Assembly: GCA_014529385.2 (NCBI GenBank)
Contig: CM043942.1
Location: 26,292,469-26,356,468 of the forward strand
DNA: 64,000 nucleotides
Reading direction: 5' to 3'
DNA from: Adiantum capillus-veneris
Lineage: Eukaryota; Streptophyta; Polypodiopsida; Polypodiales; Pteridaceae
Positions 44,676 through 55,777 of this stretch are shown in pieces. The notes beneath the pieces were generated by a model. It saw only the letters and a list, made by a program, of their open reading frames with translations, did no database searches and was not told the DNA's origin. Numbering within the stretch: the stretch's first letter is position 1; every line of letters begins with the position of its first letter. Made by a program: the position numbers and the translations under genes.

Positions 44676-47445
44676 CTACACCTAAATGCTTGCAAAAATG
44701 CGCAAAGATCTTTGAGGGAAGTCCTTTTGTAAGTAGATCAGAATGATTTTATGTGGTGTGAACTTTGACAAGCTAAAGTTGCTTATCCTCGAGCATTTCC
44801 CTGATGAAATGATACTTCACATCCACATGCTTTGTCTTTGAGTGATAAACTGGATTGCGAGCCAATTGTATAGCACTTTGACTATCACAATATAACACAG
44901 GCATCTCTTCTTTGATTCCCAAATCTGTTACTAGTCTATTAAGCCAAATTGATTCTTTGCATGCCTCTGATGCTGCAACATATTCAGCCTCTGTAGTAGA
45001 CTGAGTAACACAATCTTGTAATCTAGAACGCCATGATACTGCTCCACCAGCCAATGTAAAGACATACCCTGACGTAGACCTTTGGTTGTATAAGTCACCT
45101 GCATAATCCGAGAGTGTAAAACCCTTTACACTTAGCTCTTGACTCCCATAGCATATACGCATACTCTTTGTAGCTTTCAGGTATCTCAATATTCCTTTCA
45201 CTGCCTCCCAATGTTTCTTGCCTGGGTTTGACATGTATCGACTTACTACTCCCACCGCAAATGCAATGTCTGGGCGAGTAGCAATCATTGCATACATCAA
45301 ACTACCCACTGCAGACGCATATGGAATCTTATCCATTTCAGCCTGTTCTTCCTCAGACACAGGACAATCTTGTTTGCTAAGTTTCACATATGGTGGCAAT
45401 GGAACACTCAATGCCTTTCCCTTCTCCATATTGAAACGTTGCAAAACCTTGTCAATATACTCTTTTTGAGATAACCAAATCAACTTCTTTGATCTATCTC
45501 TCTCAATGCGTATACCAAGTATATGACTTGCCTCACCCATGTCTTTCATGTCAAATGATTTTGCCATCTTTGACTTCAAAGCTGAAATTTCTTCCAAGTG
45601 CTTGCCAGCAATCAACATGTCATCCACATACAAAATAAGGATCAGCCAACTGCCATCCTTAGCCTTCTTTGTATATAGACAGTGATCGAACTCACTACGT
45701 TTGTAGCCTTGAGAAAGCATAAACTTGTGGAACTTATGGTACCATGCCCTCGGTGATTTTTTAAAGCCATAAAGACTCTTTAACAACTAGCATACCAAAT
45801 CTTCCTTGCCTTTCTCAACAAACCCTTCTGGCTGCTGCATGTAAATTTCCACATCTAAATCACCGTGCAAGAACGCTGTCTTGACATCCATTTGGTGCAA
45901 CACCAAATCTAATATGGCAACCAATGCAAGAAAGCATCTCAATGTAGTCATCTTGACCACCGGAGAGAAGACTTCATCAAAGTCAATGCCTTGTTCTTGC
46001 TTAAAGTCTTTGGCAACAAGCCTTGCTTTGTACTTTGGCTGACTATCATGAGCGGTGATCTTATACCTGTAAACCCATTTACAAGGTAGAGCCTTTTTGC
46101 CCTGTGGTAATTTAACTAGCTTCCATGTCTGGTTTTTATGCAGAGCTGTCATCTCTGACTGCATGGACAATTCCCAATTCCCGGAGTCCTTCATTTGCAC
46201 TGCTTCCTTGTAACATGAAGGCTCATTGCAATCAGTCAACATGACATAGTTCATAGATGGAATAAACCTATCGGGAGGTCACGTGATACGTCCAGATCCA
46301 TGCAAAATAGGTGGCTCAGGCACAACCACAACCTGTGGTTCCACTCAATCCTGTCCTTGCTCCTCTTGAGCCCTGACATTTTGTCTTGCACGTGCAGGTC
46401 CATCTTCTTGGAAGACAACTCTTCTAATCTCCTCAACCCTCTCTGGTTTAGAATGATATTTGGCTTCATTAAAGTGAACATCATTGCTGCGGATAACCTT
46501 TCTGGATTCGGGATCCCAAAGTCTGTACCCCATCTCACCAGAATTACCATAGCCTAGAAAGATGCACTTTCTACTCTTTGGCTAAATTTTGTTCCTAAAT
46601 TCCTTTGGAACATGAGTATATGCCTCACAGCCAAAGACTCTGAGATTCTTGTATGAGGGCATTTTGCCTGACCATACCATCTCTGCCACTGAATCCTTCT
46701 GCAAAACCTTGCTAGGAGATCTATTTATAAGATGAACAACTGTTGATACAGCTTCAGCCCAAAACCCATTTGGCAGTTGTGCATTAGACAACATACTTCT
46801 GACCTTCTCTTGTATGGTCCTATTCATCCTCTTAGCAACACCATTTTGAGGAGGATTGTAAGGAGCAGTAAGTTCACGTTTTATACCTTTTGACTCACAA
46901 AAGTCCTGAAAGGCCTTTGAAACATACTCTCCACCATTGTCAGTGCATAAGCATTTAAGCTTCTTGCCACTCTGATTCTCCACAAGTGTCACAAACGTTT
47001 TGAAAACACTAAACGCTTCATCCTTGTGCTTGAGAAAGTAAACCCATACTTTCCTCACGTAATCATCTATAAATGTCATAAAGTAAGAAGCTCCCCCTAG
47101 AGATAGGTTAGGCATAGGTCCACACAAATCACTATGAACAAGTGCCAAATGTGTATCTCTTCTACTGCTTCTATGCTTATGTGGCTGCTGTGTTTGCTTA
47201 CCATACAAACAATGTTCACAGAATTCAAAATCATTAAATGACAAGCCAGGCAAATAACCAAAACAAGACAAGATTTTCATTCCCTTCTTGGACATATGTC
47301 CTAACCGGCTATGCGACAAAGAAACGTTCGGCTGTTCGGTTACATTGATTACATTTTTAGAGACATTTGATACATAAATCATTTGAACCCTTGGATATCT
47401 TCCACATGTTCTGTCCAAAAGTGGTGACGTAGCCAGCATCATCAA
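44676..47445 (-). pseudogene. Copia C integrase, reverse transcriptase and RNase H
   Basis: One frame runs from 47445 to about 44676, broken only by stops near 46580, 46343, 46277 (CGA to TGA type), 45788 and 44770. Domains in order: GAG-pre-integrase (SRLGHMSKKGMKIL), integrase core (LVHSDLCGPM, CTDNGGEYVSKAFQ, NPPQNGVAKRMNRT), RT (WVYRYKITAHDSQPKYKARL, QMDVKTAFLHGDL, YVDDMLIAG at about 45630) and RNase H (STTEAEYVAASEACKESIWL, YCDSQSAIQLARN). The third integrase catalytic residue, Glu in GVAE, is Lys here. The frame is offset from gag-protease by a frameshift near 47360-47445. Confidence 0.92.
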
Positions 47446-48613
47446 GTAAATCTGTGTTGATCAAGCTCTTTGTAATTGCGGGAACATGTCTCACATCCTT
47501 CAGCGTGAAAGAAGAGCCATTATGAAACTTCAATTGAACATCTCCAACACCTAAGATCTCACATGTCTGCCCATTGCCTAGCCGAACATGATCTTTAGTG
47601 GTCACATAAGAGGTAAACCACTCCTTGTTTGGAGACACATCAAGTGATGCCCCTGAGTCTATAATCCAGTCACTCAGTGCATTTCCATCAGATGCTGCAA
47701 GAAGAGCTGAGTCCATTGTATTCTTCAAGAAGTAGATGTCTCTTGACACTAGACTGTCATCCTCTGCAACAGTGTTTGTCACATTTATTTCTTGAATCTT
47801 CACTGAGGACTTGTTCTTCTCACCATGGTCTTCAACTTTCTCTTTGCCTTTTTCTGCTTTCCATTCTCTGCAGTCTATTTTCATGTGACCCTTCTTGCCA
47901 CAATGGTAGCATTCTATGTCACTCTTGCCTTTAGCACTGCGGGACTTGCTACGAGACTGATTCCTTTTTCCACCTTTGTACTTTTCTTTGGTCCTTCCCC
48001 TGACAACTAAGGTTGTTCCTTTGCCTTTGTCCATTGTCGTTCTATTGGTTTCTTTAGTAAGCAGACTGCCTTCTACACCTGCTATGGTCAAACCATCTGG
48101 AGGTGCAGAATTACTCAAAGCTGTGCGAAAAGTGTCCCAACTTTCCGGCAATGTGATCAACAGGAACATAGCTCTAACAGGTTCATCAAACTTGACACCT
48201 TGAGCTGACAACTGAATGTAGATAGTGTTGAATTCATTCAGATGATTGGACATAGGGGTCCCTTCTTTCATCTTCAAGTCAACAAGCTTCTTAAGCCAGT
48301 ATACCTGTGAAGCTGCACTCTGCTTCTCATAAAGATCACTCAGCTTTGTCCATGCTTGATAAGCCGACATCTCGTCTGCTACATTGAAGTAAACGCTTTC
48401 TGCCAAAGTCAGCATAATGGTAGAAAGTGCCAATTCATCCATTTCACTCCATTCATCTTTGTCCATATCTTGTGGTTTTATCCCCTTGAGCTTTATAGGT
48501 TTTATCTGCTTCTTTTGTACCAACACGTGCCAAATCTGCTTCTTCCACAATGGGAAATTGGTTCCATCCAGCTTCTTGATATTGTAAAGAGCAGTGTCCT
48601 GTGATCCAGCCAT
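47357..48613 (-). CDS. Copia C gag and protease
   Basis: An intact 418-residue frame starts at ATG 48613 (MAGSQDTALYNIKKLDGTNF). The gag part has PLWKKQIWHVLVQK and YEKQSAASQVYWLKKLVDLK. A complete zinc knuckle follows, CYHCGKKGHMKIDC, then the aspartic protease site WIIDSGASLDVSP and VRLGNGQTCEILGVG with LKDVRHVPAITKSL. Copia elements normally read straight on into integrase. Here a frameshift ends the frame at KCL (47357). Gag would build the virus-like particle and protease would mature it in the cytoplasm. Confidence 0.9.
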   Translation of the reverse strand: MAGSQDTALYNIKKLDGTNFPLWKKQIWHVLVQKKQIKPIKLKGIKPQDMDKDEWSEMDELALSTIMLTLAESVYFNVADEMSAYQAWTKLSDLYEKQSAASQVYWLKKLVDLKMKEGTPMSNHLNEFNTIYIQLSAQGVKFDEPVRAMFLLITLPESWDTFRTALSNSAPPDGLTIAGVEGSLLTKETNRTTMDKGKGTTLVVRGRTKEKYKGGKRNQSRSKSRSAKGKSDIECYHCGKKGHMKIDCREWKAEKGKEKVEDHGEKNKSSVKIQEINVTNTVAEDDSLVSRDIYFLKNTMDSALLAASDGNALSDWIIDSGASLDVSPNKEWFTSYVTTKDHVRLGNGQTCEILGVGDVQLKFHNGSSFTLKDVRHVPAITKSLINTDLLDDAGYVTTFGQNMWKISKGSNDLCIKCL

Positions 48614-49125
48614 AGCTACGCTTCACAGTAGTTTACTTTCCTGGGAAAAATTCGGCAGAGTTTCCCCTGTAAACTGTCCTCTGCACCAATATCAACCTGT
48701 CAAATGAACCAATAAAGCTTCAGATTCTGTAGAAATTTCGGCAGAGTATCCTTTGTAAAATGGCTCTGGTGTACTCTTGAACAGACCAAAAACAACTCAA
48801 AAAACCATTGTCTCTCTAACACTATAAGCTCTGGGTAAACCTGTCCTGCACCTGTACTGTCTCTCACTGTCCTGTAAGCATAGACTGCGACAATGCCTCA
48901 ACGGCAGTAAAGCAAAGATGCAATCCCAACTGTCTAACTCACAGTCAATACATCCTAGCTGCCTATCTAAGGGTGCTTGAGGGATTGCTCCAAGACCTAT
49001 ATCACCGAAAGGATCTCAACATTCGAGAATCCCCCAGCTCAATAAAACCTCACTTGACCCTCAACAAAGGTTGCAGTAAATATGACAGTACATAGACTTC
49101 CCACAAAGTCATACATCCACAAATT
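48614..49125 (-). other. Copia C 5' leader, no LTR found
   Basis: About 500 bases upstream of gag contain no match to the LTR at 44386-44581 and no clear Met-tRNA primer site. At about 49126 the sequence switches to gag of the gag-only element. Confidence 0.55.
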
Positions 49126-49886
49126 TCGCTGCTCCATTAGTCAATCGTGGACAAGTGTTCCGATAATGTCCGAACTCTCCACATTCAAAGCATCGAACAT
49201 TCAAGTGTCGAGAATCTTGCGTAGTAGTGGCATAAACCCTTTGTGGTTGTCTATCATTGAATCTTTGATTCTGTTCGATTCTTCTTGTAATCCCTTGTTC
49301 CTTCATCAAAGGTTTAGCTCGTAGTAAAGCATCTTGTAAAGTGGTAGGCTTGAAGGCTTCCAATCGCGAGCTAATTGGTTCTTAAACCTTGGCAAAAGCG
49401 AGCTACTTGCTGCTCTATGGTCATTGTTGGTGCGTAACGTCTAAGACTTACAAACTTTGAGTAGTACTCTTCCAAGGATAAACTGTATTGTTTCAAGCTA
49501 AAGAACTCTTTCATCTTTATCGCTTCATGGGCAGGAGGTAAGTATCTTTCCTTCACCGCTTGTTTGATTTCCCACCATTTCTGAGAGTTCTCTAATACTC
49601 CCATATCACGGCAATGTTGTTTCCACCATAATTTCGCTTCCCCTGAGAGGCGAAACATCCCTAAGATCACTTGATTTGTAGGCGTGGTCCTTGCAACAGA
49701 GAAGTAATCATTCATAGCTTCAATCCATACTTCTGCATCTTTCTCAATATTATCACCCTCTCCTTTAAAAGAAGGTGGTTTCATTTGCTTGAGCAACAAC
49801 TTATTCTCCTGAATCTCCGTATAGATAGCATCGTTTTGAGGGTTTTCCAATGTAGAAGTGATTTGAGGATTCCCCTGAGTGTACAT
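49109..49886 (-). pseudogene. gag of the nested LTR element, copy 2 (inverted)
   Basis: The inverted partner of 21671-22451. The N-terminal piece (49886-49371, MYTQGNPQITSTLENP to QGLRTN) is intact. The same frame break follows, then EAFKPTTLQDALLRAKP and the zinc knuckle CFECGEFGHYRNTCPR with all ligands. The coding end (NGAAKFVDV) differs from unit 1 because it runs into copia C sequence after GGAGCAG. The IE*NQR stop of unit 1 is absent here (IEQNQR), so that stop arose in unit 1. Confidence 0.85.
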
Positions 49887-50556
49887 CAATGTTTATAATA
49901 ACTCAAATCAATAGGGTACTTTCCAAACTTAGACTTATCCGGTCCACTAAAAGCTCAATCGTATGACTTAACCAATCATTACTTATCCGATTCATTAAAA
50001 ATCAATCACATGAATTAACCAATCTTGACTTAACCAGTCCATCAAAACATAGTCATATGACTTAACCAGTCATGACTTACCCAATCCATCAAAACTTAAT
50101 CATATGACTTAACCAATCATGACTTACCCAATCCATCAAAACTTAATCATATGACTTAACCAATCATGATTATCTCAATCACATGACTTAAGTAGTCATG
50201 GGTAATCTCATCACATGACTTAACCAGTCATGGGTTATCCAATCACATGACTAAACCAGCCATGGCTCATTCAATCCACCAAAAAAAACTCACTTCATGA
50301 CTTAACCAGTCAAACAATTTCTTTATAGAAAAAGAACTCAATCTTCTATTCATAAAATCATCAAAACGTCATATAGGAGTTTACAAAAGATCTCTCTATG
50401 AGAAAACTTAACGGAAGTTTTGACCATCACTATGGTACACATCAATCGACAGAACGTAATATCTCTACGAGTTTGCTAATGGGTATAGAAAACCATACAC
50501 ATGAGGAAGCTTGAAGTAGTCAATTCAATCTCTTTAACCTAGGCTCTGATACCAAT
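49887..50556 (-). other. Leader with tandem repeats and primer-binding site, inverted
   Basis: The complement of 21048-21670. Tandem units with ATGACTTAACCAGTCATGA run from about 49960 to 50310. The primer site reads GGCTCTGATACCA at 50542-50554, a full match to the initiator-Met-tRNA site, better than unit 1. Confidence 0.85.
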
Positions 50557-51425
50557 TGTGAGGTCCCCAACCCCGAGAAGATTGGGACGACTTTGATAGA
50601 TGGCCTTCCTTTATTCTCCTTTTCCGTTGATGATACCCTACTCCGTTTCCACAAAGTAGAGATACGAGCAACAGAAGAGAGGAAGTCCTCTATCCATCGT
50701 TTACGTGGTTATAAGGATCATATGCCACAAGCCAAGTCAATAAATCTAGGATTCTAATGAAGCTGTTTTCTAACATAAAAATGAAATGTCGTTGACATAT
50801 TTAGAATCCATAAACAACACCTTTTTCCCCACATTTAAGAGGCACGGCCGCCATGCATAAACCATAAATACGATATAAAACTTAATCTAAACTAAATAGT
50901 AATCTTATGTCACGAAGATTTGGGTTATCTCGACTGTTGACACAATGAGTCTCTAATTTCACTTCTCCTAATAAGAGGGAGTGGAGAGTTTCTTGACTAA
51001 TCAAAACCACCCATCCTTGACTGGCAACCTGAGCCAGTCCCGACTTGCCACCCCACACTCACACTTTTTACCACACTGTTTTACATATACAAATAGGTTC
51101 CTTAATTAATTCCAAACACAGGTTCTTTTATACATCCCTTCAAACAATACCAAAATAATTCAAACAAGACCTAATGAAGACAGCTCTATTATTCAACAAT
51201 TTTTTTTTTCTCAATTTCTCATGAGTTGCCGCTACCCGCGGACTTTCTCTGTCTACCCAGCAGAGCCTTTGCAAAGAATTTATTTGCTAACCGCGAATTG
51301 CGCAACCTTCCCATCTCGAGGCATCACGCTACCAGTCGCGAGGCATCTTGCTAACCCGCCAGGCATCCCGCTACCCGCGAGGCATCCCGCTAACCACGAG
51401 GCATCTTGCTAACTGCCCAGCATCC
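50557..51425 (-). repeat. 5' LTR of the gag-only element, last part, inverted
   Basis: Reverse complement of about 20198-21047. It begins TGTGAGGTCCCC beside the primer site and breaks off at 51425 in the GC-rich minisatellite (CAGCATCCGGC). Confidence 0.88.
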
Positions 51426-51431
51426 GGCAAA

Positions 51432-52025
51432 TTGTTGCACACTAAGAATAAGTCTACTATGGCGCCATCCTACCCACATCAACAACAAAAACCACAGTCA
51501 GATGACAAAATGGGTGTGGAAACCTAAGCATGGATCTAAATCTAAGACCCAGCCTCGTCAATTGTTAGCAAACAACAATTCAAGGCAAAGCCATGGGCAG
51601 TTATATATAGATGGGTACCAAAGACTTTACGAATACAAGAAATGCCAACCACTTCCATCACAATGGTTGCAACAAGTGCACATAGCACTATCAAAGAACA
51701 AGTGCAACTACTACAAGATCTTCTCTTCAAGAGAGTTAATCAGCAGGATGCCTCGCCACTGGCAACCCTTGAGTACACCACTCAATACCCACCTCTTGCA
51801 CCGCATAGTTTTTTCAAATGCATTGACTTTAATAACATTGTAGGGCCAATCTTGGCCATGTATAGACACGAATATTTCACCCATGCACTCCACAAATTGA
51901 TTTGTACTCTGTTCTTCAGGAAGACTCAGCCAAGGAGGGGGGAGGCATTTTCAATGCGGACCCAAATACTTAAAACAGATACAGATAAGGGCAATGTTTT
52001 GAAGTGTTTGAATGTTAATGTGTGA
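51432..52025 (+). pseudogene. Unrecognised ORF with W-V-P-K motif, copy 2
   Basis: The unit 2 partner of 26823-27416. The first part is disturbed by indels near 51490-51560. From 51582 it is open and matches unit 1: QQFKAKPWAVIYRWVPKTLR-like residues, KEQVQLLQDLLFKRVNQQD, TLEYTTQYPPLAPHSFFKC and YRHEYFTHALHKLICTLFF, ending NVLKCLNVNV. CAG replaces the TAG stop of unit 1, showing the ancestral frame was longer. Function is not recognised. Confidence 0.5.
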
Positions 52026-52370
52026 CTTCTTGTTAATGAAGAGTATATTTCCCTTAAAAGCAATTGGAATAGGGATATCTAATATGATACTCCCTAGCTA
52101 TGCATGTGATATTGCCAAAAAAGCCCAGAAATACCACAATTTTTACTCTTTTTGTGTGCTTTTAGCCGAAAAAGTGATCCAAATGGTGTTTTGGTAGATT
52201 TAGGATCAGAGTTCTTTTTTTTGGAGTCAGTTTTTATTTTCTTCTACTTTTCTCAATAATAAGGTCAAAAATAATAAATAAATGCCAAACAAATGTAGAT
52301 GGAGAAATGGAAGAGACCATGATGATAAAAAAGCAAAGATAGATAGCCAAGTCAAATCTTGTGCAATTCT
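52026..52370 (+). other. No gene; shared with unit 1 to about 27760
   Basis: This aligns with 27417-27760. A long T-rich/A-rich stretch; nothing else is seen. Confidence 0.6.
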
Positions 52371-54694
52371 AAGGATGTTGACAGAAAGCCTAATTCATGC
52401 CACAATGACAAAACCTCCTAAAACGGAGCAATCAAAACCCAAATTAGGTGATTTTTGAAAGGAAATTATATTTCACAATCTAATAGGACTAACTAATGGG
52501 TTTGCGAGAAAATGAGTCGGCAAGCCCAAGTATGTATAGTCAAGGTAGGCATTGTTTCTTGAACAAGTGCATATGTAATTAAGAGTTGATTCTAGCGAAT
52601 AAGATTCTACATTGTAGCAACTAATCTTTAGGATGAGACGAAATTGATACCTTATTTTATTTTTGACCTAAAACACTATGGCAAGGTAAGTTTGGTTGTG
52701 ATTGGACTTCATTTGCTTGGTGAAATGATGAGATTCCCTTGCAGTGTCGTAACTAGTTGTTGCTGCCTGGCATGCATTTGAGTGTTCTTTTAAGTAAGTA
52801 GGGAATGAATGTGTTCTCCAAGAGACTAACAATCTCTTGTAGCATCCATGCCCTAGTCAGATCAACTCCATTCCACAGTATGATATTTATGTCTGTGGTT
52901 CTCGCTATCTCTACAATAAGATAGTTGTCTTGGCAAGCAAAGGTCCCAACATTTCTTCATTGTAGACACTAACAATATGTGACACAGTTCTAGTTTCTTT
53001 CTTGAAAATTAGTGTCTTGCATACAGCTATGTTTAGATGTTCTTCACGCCATCCAGCATTTGCAGTGACATTAAAAAACAATCCATAATTATCAAATTGG
53101 TAGACTACTACAAACAACCCTTTGTCATCGGCTACTGCTAGCACTAGCCAAGCTAGTTATCAAACTAGCATAATTCCACTTTGTTCCAATCAGGAACCTC
53201 TGAATCAAAAAGCCCATACACTGGTGTATTGGATGGGGAAAAAAAAAAGAATTCTTAACTGGATACTCAACAGCCAACCCTACATGGAACGAACAAAGGC
53301 ATTTCTCCACAATGTGTGTGTTAAGTGGATACTCAACAGCCAACCTTGCATGGAACAAACAAAGGCATTTCTCCACAATGTGTGGATTCATAGTGCTCAA
53401 CAAAGCATCCTTAATGTCATCCTCTGTATCGTCCGAACTGAAATTCCCAATCTGAATGTGACTGTCATTACTATTTGCAATAATCCTCAAAAAAAGCCCA
53501 ATCCATGTAAGCAAATCATGCAAGATCCTATTTCATACAGCCTTGAATACTACTATTCATGAAGGCCACTTAGCAGACGATGATTACATAATCAATGGCA
53601 GGTCTAACACAACCAAAATCTCTATTTTTAGACTTTTTGCAAAGTCAACTACTTCATTCGTAGACATTCCAATCCTATTTCCTGAATACCATTATGATAG
53701 CAATTAGAAAACGAATTCTACTCTACTATTCTCTGAACGGCAAACCAACTTACGTTTATCCTTGTTACGAGGAGGTCCTTGCAAGGTTGTAGCATCTTCA
53801 AAGTGCTCCATTTGTGCAACAAAATTAAAATCAATATCAAAAACTAACTTGTATAACAAAATTTAAAAAACTCTTTTTATGAAACTACTAATCACAAACC
53901 TGAGATGTATGTGCAATGTGTTCTCTTTGAGACACCTCGCGCTAGACTCCATCGCCATGGGCACTGGGGGGGTTTCTGATGTGCACTCTGTGCACCCTTG
54001 TGTGCTCTTTCCTCACTATCCTTTACAGTGTCATTGTGTGACTTTTCCTCATTCAAAGGGAAGTATCCCTCACCATACTCCTAAAGCCATGGCAAATTCA
54101 TATAAACAGTGCTTTGGAAACTATGTGCTATCTATATTGGGGTGAAAATGCAGTCTTCCTTTTCAGCATTAAGCAATGTGTGCAAACTTTTAACACTTTT
54201 AATATTAAATTGCACTTCCATAACCATCCGACATAATAGTTTATCATAAGCACCATAAAATAAATTGTTCAATCTTAATGTAGCTATGTGATGTACATAC
54301 CTGCACAGATATCTTTTCCTTGCATTTGCCAATGGTTTGGTAGCCTCAGATTGCGGTCCTATCTTCATTGGACCTAGCTCATAAGCAAAGGTCCTATCCC
54401 TTTGATGCTCTTTGGAATCTTCAAAGAACGAGTCAAGGTCTAAAATAGGTATCGCCTTCAAATGTAGACTCCTAGTAGAGCTATGTACATTCTTGGCCTC
54501 TTTTCCAATGGACAATCACAAAACCCTGATTTGCAACCACTCTCAAAAGACAGATGATTCTCATGTTTCAATTACACATTGCATATATAAAAAATTATCA
54601 TACTCTAGTGAAATAACAGGAAGGCAACAAGATAGTAAAGTTACCAGTCTGAGGAATGTCTAAAGTCTTCACATCTGTTGGATCAGTTGAAACC
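52371..54694 (-). pseudogene. 2.3-kb segment present only in unit 2, with coding fragments
   Basis: Minus-strand open pieces: 54515-54132 (127 residues, LDLDSFFEDSKEHQRDRTFA, then CRYVHHIATLRLNNLFYGAY), 53523-53125 (132 residues, with the block HIVEKCLCxFHxxLAVEYP duplicated by a 66-base repeat at 53255-53320/53321-53386) and 53144-52911 (VADDKGLFVVVYQFDNYGLFF). They may be exons of a decayed gene reading leftwards. No family is recognised. In unit 1 the flanks meet directly at CAATT|TGAAACC. Confidence 0.4.
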
Positions 54695-55777
54695 ATTGCC
54701 CAAAGATAGTAGGTTTTTTTTCGTGGGGAGGTTTGCACCAGCGAGCCTATACAATCGTTCCTCTTGCATCCACATTGGGCAGATGGTCCACTTGATTGAG
54801 TGTAATGTCCTATAAGGATGTCCATATGGATCAATATTGATTTATAATCCATGCAAATTTTCATATTCCATTACAAAATTACACGCAACCAAACTCCACC
54901 AATCATCTCCCAAGGCCGGATCAACAATGGCCAATGCATGTTTTGTCATTCTTTTGGATGGCATGTCCGTTTCAAGAATTCTTTCTTGTATCGGGATTCA
55001 AACTTTGAGGGTAGAATTGTATCCTTCTCTGCCATAATGTTTCTTAGGGCAAGAGCATACTTGTCCTAGACACATGGTGCCAATGCTGATTTGAATCTTT
55101 GACAAAAATAAATTGATCTAGCTATATACTAAAATACTTTGAGATAGCTTTGAGGGTAGCATTGTATCCTTCTCTGCCATAATCTTTCTTAGGAAAAGGG
55201 CATACTTGTCCTACACACATGGTGCCAATGCCGATTCAAATCTTTGACAAAAATAAATTGATCTAGTTATATACTAAAATACTTTGGGTAGCTTACAGGA
55301 TGAAGAAGTTGTGACATCAGAGCGACAAGAACATTGTACCATGATTTCTTTCCTCGGTGGATCACAATAATTATGTGACTATCAAGTGAGTGCAACAGAA
55401 GGGGTTACTAATTTTTATTCTTTCTCACATCTTCACATATAGAAGGGAATCATAAAATAAAATTTGGAAAAAAAAAACATTTTGAATAGGAAAAGGGTAT
55501 ATTTGATTTGTCAAATATTCATAGATAAGGAGTTTAAAAAGTAGCCCTTGAACGCACGTGATATATACAGTTTGTACATAGTAACCCCCTCAATTTTCTT
55601 TCCAACTCTCTTGTCAATCTCTACCTACATCCAACTATAGACAATACACAAGAGTTTTCCATGATAGCCTTTTTCTAAGCAAGTCCCATTTCCCGCACCA
55701 TCCATAGTATGTCCGTGTAAGTGGTAGCCATGTAACCTGTCTCCTTCAATCTACATTGGATTGAAAAAGAAAGCGTC
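54695..55777. other. No gene; shared with 27761-28855
   Basis: AT-rich DNA containing the 145-base tandem pair (55004, 55149). It ends at AAAGCGTCAAG, where it is joined to copia sequence. Confidence 0.65.

Larger units (their letters stand above)
44386..49125 (-). mobile_element. Ty1-copia element C, 5' LTR missing
   Basis: A 4.7-kb minus-strand copia element inside the inverted segment. It has a 196-base 3' LTR, polypurine tract, pol, gag-protease and a 5' leader. It begins exactly at the outer edge of the gag-only element's LTR. On the other side it ends inside that element's gag region, so the copia 5' LTR plus the gag-only element's polypurine tract and last gag codons are gone. It is absent from unit 1 and therefore entered after the segmental duplication. 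It is the best-preserved coding element in the window. Confidence 0.88.
40077..51425 (-). other. Inverted segment relative to unit 1
   Basis: The order on the plus strand is: reverse complement of the gypsy integrase-RNase H, then 3' LTR, (inserted copia), gag, leader, primer site and the end of the 5' LTR. It corresponds to about 20198-26818 of unit 1, flipped. The left breakpoint joins the LTR (19795 equivalent) to AATTTTTAGGCACCC, the complement of 26818. The right breakpoint joins CAGCATCCGGC in the LTR minisatellite to AAATTGTTGCAC (26819 equivalent). About 400 bases of LTR between the two LTR breakpoints are lost. Confidence 0.88.

Noticed and set aside
50542-50554. tRNA-Met gene fragments at TGGTATCAGAGC sites (21050, 50542, 59676, 62866)
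   Set aside because: Each lies immediately inside an LTR and is only a primer-binding site; no cloverleaf surrounds it.
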